A stretch of DNA of 64,000 bases from Antedon bifida (taxonomy: Eukaryota; Echinodermata; Crinoidea; Comatulida; Antedonidae), in contig OY727095.1 of NCBI GenBank assembly GCA_963402885.1, forward strand, positions 15,815,001 to 15,879,000, written 5' to 3'. A model generated the notes under the pieces. It made no database searches and was not told the origin of the DNA. It was given only the letters and a program-made list of their open reading frames with translations. Each line of letters starts with the position of its first letter. Within the stretch, counting starts at the first letter, position 1. The translations under genes were made by a program, and so were the position numbers. Shown piece after piece: positions 25,501 through 37,500 of the stretch.

Positions 25501-28500
25501 GACTATTATGAGAATATGTTTTAGTTCTTTGTTTTCTATATTTGTTAGTTGATTTTTGAAAACGTTCGTTGATTTTTGAAAACGTTCGTTGTTTTTTGAC
25601 GTAGTTCTTTGTTTTAATTTTTTACTATTATGGCCCTAATGGCCGCCCATAGATATGTTGTAGATATGAATTCATGCAGAACCTTTACCACTCGGATGTT
25701 ATGACGTCATCGTATGGCCACACGAATGTAAAATATAGGATTTTTTACTCTTTCGTTATTGCTCATCAAATTCAACAAAGCGCTTCTAGGTTATACGTAT
25801 TCCATTTCCCCCGAAATTTTAATATTGTCTACGTTAATCAACTATCTTTCGCATGAATTAAAAATATTTTAATTTTTATGACGTCATCATGTCTAAAAAC
25901 GTAAATAACGTGGGTCACTTATTTTCATCTTTACAGTAAATTTCAATCTGTTATAGCTCGTCAGAATAAAAAGTGATAATCATGATTAAAACGTTTTCTG
26001 GAAGCTATTGGATTGTAGATACGAATTGATGTGAATATTTTGCCAATCAGATGTTGTGGCGTCATCATATGGCCAGTTGAATTCAAAAAGTCATATTTTC
26101 ATCTCTTGCGTAAAAGTTCATTGCGTTTAAACGAGAGCCCATCTCACTTTTACGTGCCCAAAATTCTTCAAATTTGTTTTAATGTAAATTTTTAGATAAT
26201 TATCTTCTAAAATTGTTATCTTTATATGTCAATTTGATGACGTCATCGTGTTAAAAATTGGATTTAAAAGATGGGTCTCGTAATTTTGTCTATGCTACAC
26301 TGTATATAACATATACAGTTTATTCTGTAAAATACTGTGGTGTATGCTACATAATAGGTACAATTCAGCACTGTAAACATATTTATTTCATGTCATAGGA
26401 TGGCATATTAATTGTCGAGGTTCATATAGTTAAGTATGTGCATGTTGCGTTTGCGTGGATAACCCGAACTCGTCAAAGTGACGAGTTCAAATCTAGTTTT
26501 AATTTGGTTTCTTTTAATAAAATTTGATTTTTGTTAATGGGCTTACTTTTTTCTCTCTCATTGAATGGTTTACTTCAGCAGATCTATACAATGTTAGCCT
26601 ACTACACTAGCAAATCCCTGTACATTACCAATACTAGTATATAAATATATTTTAACGAGAAATCATTTTTCCAAAAATGTCATAAGATAAGAGACGGAAC
26701 TTTTCTTAAAAGCATTCAGTTTGAAAAGAATAATTTCATATTACCTTTCTATTTTAAATTGCATTACTCAAACAATTTAGATTTTGAAAACTAACAAACA
26801 TTGTGTACATTTCTCTTCCTTTTGTGGCAAAATATTTGCACAAAAAGATCCTAGGTTGGAAAAGGATCTCCAGATGTAGTTTAAGGCCATGTTTATAATT
26901 AGCTGGATAGACTGACAGAAGCATTTTTTGTAAGGTAAGGGAGGGAGCAGGTTTTTAATTAATAATTATTTTTTATTAAAATCAGATTCTATTAATTTTT
27001 TTAACATAAACATTTTTAGTTTTTTAGTAGTTGTCCCATTTTATTTCATATTTAAAATTAATTAGACCATTGTCAATAATTGTTAATTAATAACTAAATA
27101 TATAAAAAAAATAGATTTTTTTGTTCATTAAGAAAATTAAAGATTTATGTTATATGATAGGTAACTGTACACTTTAAATCAGTTATCATAAATCATATAT
27201 AACTATTTACTTATTTTTTTATTTGGTTTGTTTTAACCAAATTTGATTTTTGTTAATGTGCTTACTTTTTTCTCTCATTAAATGGTTTACTTCAGCAGAT
27301 CTAGAGAATGTTAGCTTATTACACTAGCAAATCCCTACGGGGCGCTGTATGGGACATTGCTAATTTTGTCGAAATATTACAATTTTGTCTACACATAATT
27401 AATTTTGTCAATACAAAATTCATTTTGTCAACACAAAATTCATTTTGTATTGACAAAATTCATTTTGTGTTGACAACATTTATTCTGTGTGGACAAAATC
27501 AATTTTGTCTTGACAAAATTCATTTTGTCTTGACAAAATTAATTCTGTGTAAACAAAACTCATTCTGTGTAGACAAAATTAATTCTGTGTTGACAAAATT
27601 AATTCTGTGTAGACAAAATTCATTCTGTGTAGACAAAATTCATTCTGTAACGACAAAATTCATTCTGTAACGACAAAATTCATTTTGTGGCGACAAAATT
27701 AATTCTGTGTGGACAAAATTAATTCTGTGTAGACAAAATTCATTCTGTAACGACAAAATTCATTTTGTGGCGACAAAATGTATTCTGTGTAGACAAAATT
27801 TATTCTGTGTAGACAAAATTCATTCTGTGTAGACAAAATTCATTCTGTGTAGACAAAATTCATTTTGTCGCGACAAAATGAATTTTGTTAGCCGAGCCTA
27901 CTCAAGCGTGGGACAAAACGTTTTAACATTTAAATTAGAAGGCGGGGTTGTTATTGGAAACTCGAAGATTGACAGTTATAGGCCTACGACCAAACAGCAC
28001 GCGAATATCATTTTACGACCTCCTCTACACCGGTGCCAACAAATTGTTCATAGGTGCACCATTTGTGTGGACGCGTGTATTAGCATTATTTTGTAAAACC
28101 CAGCAAACGCAAATTTACCTTCTACAAATTCTATCTCGATTTATTTATGTGGTCTGTATTAAATTTAAAATATGTTTTGTTACAAATATGTAAATTTTGT
28201 ATCTGTATATGTTTATAATTATGATTCTATATTTAAATTAACTGTTTTTAGTTTTTCTATCTAGTTAGGTTTTATATTTACTTTTGTTTTTAGTCGCGTG
28301 AAAGCAACTCTATAGTTCACTATGTCGGTCGGTCGGTCCGGTATCACTTTGCGTTTTATCGCGTTTTCTGTACTCTTTGAACTGCACGCGACTTACAGTG
28401 GCTGTTGGCCTTGTTTGCTATATGCTTTTGAAAGAAAAATGGTAAAGCACTTTCTTTACATCGACTCACGAATCAAACGATTTAAATTGAAAACAGAGTC

Positions 28501-31500
28501 CGATGCTGTTGTTTGAATATAATAATGTTAAAAATGCTAGATATAAATGTTATGTTTCTATGCTTATTTTACAACTTCATGGTTGATTTTATTTATTATA
28601 CATTGCTAATTGCAAATAATTGTTTATAGGTTTACATTGTTCTTTGTACTTTTGATGTACGTATTCAGTCTTTGGCTGGCTTGATAAGATTGATGTTAAA
28701 TAAAAATGCATTTTCCACTAATAAAATATGGAGTTGTATCGAGAGAGTATCGTAATTTCAGGCAGAATGGTTTTCGGTCTGGAAAGGTCATTATTACACT
28801 GGGGTGTTGATATTTATACATCGAATGTTTTATGGGCAATCAGTCCTGAACCTAGCCAACGTAGGTTACCTGTCCTACTTACTACTGTAGGTTAGAGGTT
28901 ATTAGGTTTCGCAGGGTGGATGACTGTTATAATAAAACTAACGTGAGCAATCTTTTGTAGTCAGTTCTTTAAATGTTTTTTTTTCCTTAAAATAACGGAC
29001 AGCTTTCAGCATCATTATTTCTGCAATGATTATTATTATCCTAAAGATATATTGTCCCCTGAAAAAATGTTTTTTTGGTTATCCGCACTTGGCGGATAAC
29101 CCCTTGTTATTGTCAGGATCTTTTTTTTTTTTTTTTTTTTTTTTTTCTATGTTCTTCTTTCTTTCCACGAATTTTGTTGCACGCATATCTCTAATTCTGG
29201 CCTACATAAGATTGTATAACTTTGTCATAAGATTGACCTATAGCTGTAGATGTGCAGCCAAGCTTTTCGACGATTTCGGAGTTGCGCAGCGTAAGTTACG
29301 CGCGATTTTATGAATTTCAATGATTGATCATAGATTAAAAACCAAAAGTAATTTTGTATTGAAACTTGGTGAAAATTTAAGTCATATCAAGCGCAAACTT
29401 TCTATGGATTAAAAATGGCAGGTTGTGCTGAAAGTTACGCGCGCACGCGCGTTTAAAATTTCAAATTGCGAAAAATCCATTTCTAATCAACTTTCTACGC
29501 GTTTCATGTCATTTTGAGCATTTCAAAAATTCCCACGCATGCGCATTAGTTTTACGCGCGCGTGCGCACGTAGGGCAAAAACATGTTTTTTTTGCTTGAT
29601 TTTTGTTTTTTCAGCCTTTTCTAGTAATTTTACCAACTTTCAAACAATTTTGACTTATAATCACGTCATACGAGCACGTAGAATTGAACAATTTGCGCGC
29701 GTTTTTGATAAACAATTTCAAAAATTTGTCAAAATTATACCTTTTTTTAAACAGTCATAGATTCTAAACTACATGGTCAATTTTATTTTTTTTTTACATA
29801 TTCTGAAAGTAGATGAGTTGTAGATATAGAATCATGCATCCATTTGGCTAACCGGACATTGTGACGTCATCGTATGGCCACTCCAATATCAAGTATAGGA
29901 TTTTTGTCCCTTTCGTCATAGCTCATCACATTTAATAGAGCGAATCTCTACTTATCCATATTCCATTTTCCTCAATTTTGTAATATTGTCTAGGTCAATC
30001 AATTATCTTTTACATGATTTACCATTTTTAAAATTGTGATGACGTCATCATGTTCAAAAGCGTCAATAACTTTGGTCACTTATTTTCACCTATTCTGCAC
30101 TGTATGTAGTATGTATACAGTATATAGTGTATACCGTATATACTTAGACGTGAAGCAAAATAGAGGGCACACTAACACTTTTTCAATGGCATAATCGTTT
30201 TTCTGTGCGCAATATTCTAACGTATGACGTGCACGTGGCATTTGGGCTGCGGATAACCTAACTCGTCCGTAGTGACGAGTTCAAATCTAGTTTAATCTTT
30301 TTGTTGAATATGTTATTTTAATGTCACATAATAGTTATTCACTTTCACAAAAAATTGGGTCTGAAAAAAAAATTATTTACCTGAAAAAACTGTAATTTAA
30401 AGCAAAAAATGGTCAAATTGTCTGGAAGCCAATGAGTTTTTGGGTAATTTAACTGTTTATTTTGTCTTTTTATAGGTGAAATAATTGTTTTCCCCGTTCT
30501 TTTTTCTTATGGAAGTGAACAGCTTCATTAAAACTGCATAATGGCCTATTCAAAGCCCGATTTTAAAAATCTTTATTTTTCATGATTTTGGGAGACAATA
30601 CATCTTTAATTTTAAAATAAAGTATATACATTTTATAAGATTAATAAATAATATTTTAAACGACAAAATATTAATTGTCAAAGTATGAATACTGATCATA
30701 TCTGATATTTTCAGGGGTCCCTGATATTATAAAATAGATTAATATGATAGCAATAGAGACGGAGGCATGCTCAGCCATAATAACTGAACCAACAACAAAT
30801 GTCAAAGATTCGCGCGCTGTCATCATTTATAGCTTCACCCTGTCTTGCCCTTTTCACGTTTAAACTCCGCCTTCTAATTTAAATGTTAAAACCGAGCCTA
30901 CTCAAGCGTTGGACAAAATGTTTTAAAAAACGTTTTGTCCCACGCTTGAGTAGGCTAGGCTAACAAAATTCATTTTGTCTACACAGAATGAATTTTGTCT
31001 ACACAGAATGAATTTTGTCTACACAGAATAAATTTTGTCTACACAGAATAAATTTTGTCTACACAGAATACATTTTGTCGCCACAAAATGAATTTTGTCG
31101 TTACAGAATGAATTTTGTCTACACAAAATGAATTTTGTCCACACAAAATGAATTTTGTCCACACAAAATGAATTTTGTTGTTACAGAATGAATTTTGTCG
31201 CCACAAAATGAATTTTGTCGTTACAGAATGAATTTTGTCTACACAGAAATAATTTTGTCAACACAGAATTAATTTTGTCTACACAGAATGAATTTTGTTT
31301 ACACAGAATTAATTTTGGCGAGACAAAATGAATTTTTTCCACACAGAATAAATTTTGTCAACACAAAATGAATTTTGTCAATACAAAATGAATTTTGTCA
31401 ATACAAAATGAATTTTGTGTTGACAAAATGAATTTTGTATTGACAAAATTAATTATGTGTAGACAAAATTGTAATATTTCGACAAAATTAGCAATGTCCC

Positions 31501-34500
31501 AAATGGCGCCCCGTAAATCCCTGTACATTTACCTTATTTTGCAATGCTACTGGTGCCCCATGCTGAATGAGACACGTCACTATTTCTAAGCTATGTGCAT
31601 ATCCACTCCCCAGATATGAATGTAATTATTTATTTATTTATTTATTTTAACCATATTTAATGAGGGTATAGAGTGTCACTGTCACAATGTTCAATACAAG
31701 TTGGGTAACAATGGGTAGAATATTGTGTATGCTTTCAATTGATACCATACAGTTTGTCCATTGGCATTTTAAAGAATAATTTAACCCGAAAATTTGTTTT
31801 TTGGTCATTTTTGGGTCAAAGGTCAGTAAAAGCATTTCCGGTCATTTTTTCGCTAAAAGTTGTGTTAGACCGAATATAAATATGTATATTCTGAACAATT
31901 TGCCACCAAAAGCAAATCTGTACGACAAGTGGTTGTCGAGATATAAGAACCACACATTTTTAACCTTTGACCCCGATTTTGGGCATGTTCGTCCCAGATA
32001 GCGAATTTGGCACACATTCCATGTTGTTCGTTGGGGTCAAATTATCTTATAACAGTTGAGATATTCTCTCCTAAATTAAATGCATACAAATCTGACCCAG
32101 GTCCTAGACTAAAAATACATATTTCATAAAATTGTACAGACAAATGTTCAGATATTAAAAATATGAGGTCAATAAGCAGTTTAATGAATTTATATATAAA
32201 TTTAGGTAATGGGAAATTTCAGTAAATTAGGTGCAACTTCTAGAATTTTTACCCAATGGTAGAGAAAGTTGGTACATACTTTCGGTACTAATTTTTAACA
32301 CCTAATGAAAACCAGTGTACTATATTGACAATCAAAACAAATTTATCATTTGCCTCGATGAAGATCATATCATATCATGAAGCCTTATACCATCCCATCA
32401 TCAAATGTACCAAGACAGGAATTTGGTGAACAATACCACGCAATAAACAAAATTAAGGTAATTCTCAGGATGACAATTATATTTGACTACATAAATTCCA
32501 TCATATCTGTATTTATTTGCCTTGTGTACAGTGCAATTTTCAGTTATTTACCAAAGTTCATGTATTGGAGAAGCATCTGTGAGCACTTACTAGTATATTA
32601 TATTTTAACAAGAAATCATTTTTCCAAAAAAGTCATAAGATAATGGACGGAACTTTTCTTAAAAGCATTCAGTTTGAAAAGAATAATTTCATATTACCTT
32701 TCTATTTTAAATTGCATTACTCAAACAATTTAGATTTTGAAAACTAACAAAACATTGTGTACATTTCTCTTCATTTTGTGGCAAAATGTTTGCACAAAAA
32801 GATCCTAGGTTGGAAAAGGATTTCTTTAAAATGGACCTGAAATGGACTTTCGATTTTCAAGAAATTCACACATGTTATTTAAATGTATCAAATTAACACA
32901 AACCCATACAAATAAAAACAAAATGTATAGTATTTTGAGAAAAAACGAAATTTTAAGATACCTTGGTAAATTAGCGAAAATTACTCACGCCATTGCAATA
33001 TTCTATTTCAACGGCCGTCGGGAGCATCTATATTCACGACGTCACATATACACACGACGATCGAGAGCGTGTATGCCGCCCGATAGTCCGTGAATGATCG
33101 ACGGCCAGGAAAGATACGCGAAGCGCTGACACTAATACTAATTTATTCAATATATAATGTTGTTGAAATTTAGTGCCCTAAAATGTACTTTGTTCTAAAA
33201 CCCGAATTTAGAAGGCCTACCTCCCAAACCTTTACTAGGCCTAGGCCCCAGCGCGCGGAGTCGATCCTCCACCCACCCATGCGAGGCTCCGTTTCATGTG
33301 CATCCAAAGCGATATCAACAACTTGCTGCTCATTGTCAAGCCAAAGTAAAATATGAATCAAATTCGTTTTCGAACTGCCTTATTCGTGACAAATAAATTA
33401 CCATCTCATATTACTAATTTAATTCTGCTAAACTAAAAACTAAAGAAACTAACACATTTAAATTACGAACGATATACAAAATTCTATTTTTGAAAATACA
33501 CGAACCGAAAAATATGGATACGCATCATTGCACACGGCGCTGTATATCATGGACAACGTTGCCAGGCTAACGTCGGTATTGCCAGAAAAAACCCGTCGAT
33601 TTGGAGATTTTAAATCGTCATTTACTCGATAAATAACCGTTTATACGGTAATAATTTTATATAAAAAAATTCTAAATATGTTTCTGCAAAAGCACAAGCA
33701 TTTTTTAGAAAATACTCCAAAGATTTCAAGAGTTATAGCCAAAAAACTGCAAATTGTCCATTGGAGGGATAGGAATATATTCGCAAAGTGACGTCACCCG
33801 CGAATTTTTTTGATTTTCAAATGGGGCTTTCCCCAAAAGGGCGAATTTATATTTTGTAACAATATACGTTCTAGCAACACCTAATAGCCCCCAAAACGTC
33901 ATTCTAAAATGAAAAAAATCGAAAATCCATTTCAGGTCCATTTTAAGGCCATTTTCATAATTAGCTGGATAGACTGACAGAAGCATTTTTTGTAAGGTAA
34001 GGGAGGGAGCAGGTTTTTAATTAATAATTATTTTTTTATTAAAATCAGATTCTATTAATTTTTTTAACATAAACATTTTTAGTTGTTTAGTAGTTGTCGC
34101 ATTTTATTTCATATTTACAATTAACTAGACCATTGTCAATAATTGTTAATTAATAACTGAATATATAAAAAAAATAGATTTTTTTGTTCATTCAGAAAAT
34201 TAAAGATTTATGTTATATGATAGGTAACTGTACACTTTAAATCACTTATCATAAATCATATATAACTATTTAGTTATTTTTTTATTTGGTTTGTTTTAAT
34301 CAAATTTGATTTTTGTTAATGTGCTTACTTTTTTCTCTCATTAAATGGTTTACCACATCATATCTATATAATGTTAGCCGACACACTAGCAAATCCCTGT
34401 ACATTACCTTATTTTGCAATGCTACTGGTGCCCCATGCTGAATGAGACACGTCACTATTTCTAAGGTAGGGTCTTCACGCCACAGATATTCATGTAATAG

Positions 34501-37500
34501 ACTGTCACCAGACTGGAAAGGAATCACAATGAAGTTTATAAATACTGACAACAGACATGTAATGTAAAATTGTTGGTTTTTTTGTTAATACAAACAACAA
34601 CAATTACTGCTAAATAATGTGATAAAATCCTAATTATCATTATCGATAAATGAAAACAAAATATAATATATTACCATGGATCAGATCTAGTGATTGTTAT
34701 TTATTTATTTATTTGTTCTTTCTTTAAACTGAAATACACTTTCAATACAGATGTACTGATTTCCAAAGTGGTTCAGTAAACATATTTACAACAAAAATAA
34801 AATATAAAAGAAAAACAAAAAGAAAGAAAACAGATATAAAACTATTTACAATTGTGAAGGCAAAAAGGTTAATACATATATGATTTCTATAGTGAAGATT
34901 TAAAAGTTGCCAAAGACATATTATGGAGTTCTGATTTTATGTTATTTGGTAGAGAATTCCATAATTTAGTTGATCTATAAACAAAAGTTCTTTTACCCTG
35001 AGAGTTATTCCATAACGGAATAGATAAATCATTATTACTTTGGGAGCGAGTGCATTTATTATGGTTATCTACAGTAAATTGAAATAATATTGTTAAGTAT
35101 CTTGGAGCTATTTCTTTTAAACATTTAAATAGCATTATAAGAATATTTTCATTCCATTTTTCTGTAAGTCTACTCCATCCAAGAGTACTTAAGATATCAT
35201 TAATAGGGGTATACATGTCTACTGATAACAATATTCTACCTAATCTGTTGATTAAAACCTGAAGAGAATCTGAAAAACTTATGTTACAATTGGACCAAAC
35301 ACAGCAACAATAATCAAATAATGGAATAATTAAAGCATTTGCTAACATTTTTAAAGTATACATAGGAAGATACATCTTAATACGACGAATCACACCAATA
35401 CGTTTAGCTATTTTACAAGACATTTTGTCTATATGTTCCTTCCAATTTAGTTGAGGATCAAAAATGACACCTAAATACTTAAAAGAATCAACTCTTTCAA
35501 TAGTTTCGTTATTATGAAGTAAAGTTATATTCTTAAATGTTGCCGTTTTCTGATTTGTGCTGAAAACCATAAGCTTGGTCTTATTAAGATTTAGTGTGAG
35601 TTGATTATGGTCAAACCATTCTATAATTTTGTTTAGATTGATATTGAGTTGATTCTGAAGTATTAAAGGGTCAGATGAACTACATAAGAGTGTTGTATCA
35701 TCTGCATACATCACACATTTACATGATAAAAATTCAGGAAGTGAATTTACGTATAAAATAAATAGTAAAGGTCCCAGTATTGATCCTTGTGGGACACCAA
35801 TATTAACATTCATGGTGTCAGATTTTGTTGAATTTATACAAACAACTTGAGATCGTCCACTTAAATATGATTTAAACCAGTGAAGTGCAATATCATTTAA
35901 GCCATAATTCCTTAATTTGGTAAGTAATATTTCATGGTTAACTGTATCAAATGCTTTCTTCAAGTCAAGAAATAAAGCAGCAGATGAAATACCTTTATCA
36001 AAGTTATCTAAAATATAATCAGTAACATCTAAAAGAGTAGTTTCTGTAGAGTGACCTTTTCTAAAGCCCGATTGGGAGGGATTTATAAGGTTGTTAGTTC
36101 TTAAATACAAGTATAATTGATCATGCACAGCACGTTCTAAGAGTTTTGAAAGTATGGGTAAAACAGAAATTGGGCGGTAATTATAAGGGTCTGACATATC
36201 CCCATCTTTATATACAGGTGTTACCTTAGCTAGTTTCCATTCATCTGGAAATCTAGAACTGAACATAGAAAGATTACAAATATATGAGAGTGAGTCACAA
36301 ATTATCGGAGCAGCTAGTTTAAGAAGTTTGCAATCAAAGTTATCAACACCCATAGCTTTATTAGTTGACAATTTACATAACTGGTTAAAAATGTAATCAG
36401 GGGTAAGAAGATCAAATTCAAATTTGTTACCCGCAAAACAATTTTCTGAAGTGTTACTAGTATAATTATTGGAGTTAGTATTATTGGAGTTAGTAAATTG
36501 ATTTGCTAAAGAACTTCCAATTGAAGTAAAATGAGCATTGAAAACATTGGCTGTGTCCTTATCATTGGATGTATAGTTTTTATTATTATCTTTATATACA
36601 TTATTTATACTGGGTTTAGTTTTAGGTATTAATTTATTTATTGTATTCCATAATTTCTTAGGATTTTTAGCATTTTCGTTAATAGTATTTGTACAATATT
36701 TTCTTTTTAAATTCCTATTTAAATTATTAACTTGATTTCTCAGTTGTTTAGCTTTGTCCCAATCTTCAGGTTCATTAGTTTTGTGAGCTTTCTTATATAG
36801 TAGTCTCTATAATAATAGCCTATTACTTAATGTAAGTAATCATTAAAATCTAATTACTGTACAATATCAATCACAAAATTTGAACGTTATAAAATACATA
36901 TTTCATAAAATTGTACAAACAAATGTTTAGATGTTAACAATATGAGGCCAATAAGCAGTTTAATGAATTTACATATAAATTTAGGTAATGGGAAAGTGCC
37001 CTCTCTAGTTTTCTATCAATTTATTATTAATTATTATTAATTAATGAGTAATATGAACATATTTTAAACATTTAATGCTGGAAGCTGGTTCTACTCCTAA
37101 CAAAGTTTCATACCTCCAAATTTCATCAACGTATTCAAAGCACTTCAATAAATATCACATTTACATTACAAATTCGGGTTTTGGATAGATTTTTGCTTAA
37201 AAACATATACAAAAAACATCGATAAAAAATACTTTTCGTATTTAAAAACATTTGAAACTTCTTTTATATGTTCAATTTTTAGCCTAATGTGGTTAATCAG
37301 TGCATGCAGGTTATACCCCATCATCAGTGTGTATTTATATTATTATTTTTAGCCTAATGTGGTTAATCAGTGCATGCAGGTTATACCCCCATCATCAGTG
37401 TGTATTTATAATATTATTTTTAGCCTAATGTTGTTAATCAGTACATGCAGGTTATACCTCCATCACCAGTGTGTATTTATATTATTATTTTTAGCCTAAT

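Larger units (their letters stand above)
12226..25651. mobile_element. Large TIR DNA transposon (IS3EU-like) with transposase and HECT genes
   Basis: A 13,426-bp element with long terminal inverted repeats: left 12226-12602, right 25315-25651, both starting TATGGGCGGCCATTAGGGCC. The flanks carry the duplicated target gatatg (12220-12225 and 25652-25657). Inside are a plus-strand IS3-like DDE transposase gene and a convergent minus-strand HECT ligase gene, both open across all exons. The termini (TAT...) and 6-bp duplication fit my recollection of the IS3EU superfamily, as does the transposase, but the name is provisional. Near-identical TIRs and intact genes suggest recent, possibly current, mobility. 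Confidence 0.85.
11540..26496 (+). mobile_element. Helentron-like unit G, split by a 13.4-kb transposon
   Basis: The unit starts after CTAG at 11539, is interrupted at 12225 and resumes at 25652, ending with hairpin and CTAG at 26493-26496. Removing 12226-25651 and one target duplication restores the sequence found intact in units A and C (gcagatatgttgtagatatg). That dates the large transposon after the Helentron array. Confidence 0.8.
27337..31514. mobile_element. Foldback-type transposon with minisatellite inverted repeats
   Basis: A 4178-bp element bounded by ACGGGGCGC...GCGCCCCGT and an 8-bp target duplication aaatccct (27329-27336 and 31515-31522). The ankyrin units show the same site uninterrupted (gcaaatccctgtac). 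Its inverted arms (about 27337-27950 and 30860-31514) are mostly a 20-bp tandem repeat. No transposase is visible, so it is non-autonomous. The 8-bp duplication allows hAT, P or a foldback lineage; I cannot choose between them. Confidence 0.75.

Noticed and set aside
12226..25651. Maverick/Polinton interpretation of the large element
   Set aside because: The size and an integrase-type enzyme fit, but there is no DNA polymerase B, protease, packaging ATPase or capsid gene, and the transposase has IS3-like N-terminal domains.
27308..27670. 120-residue ORF with repeating [18 protein letters not shown] pattern
   Set aside because: It is the translation of the 20-bp minisatellite; the frame shifts each unit and similar pseudo-peptides arise from the inverted arm.
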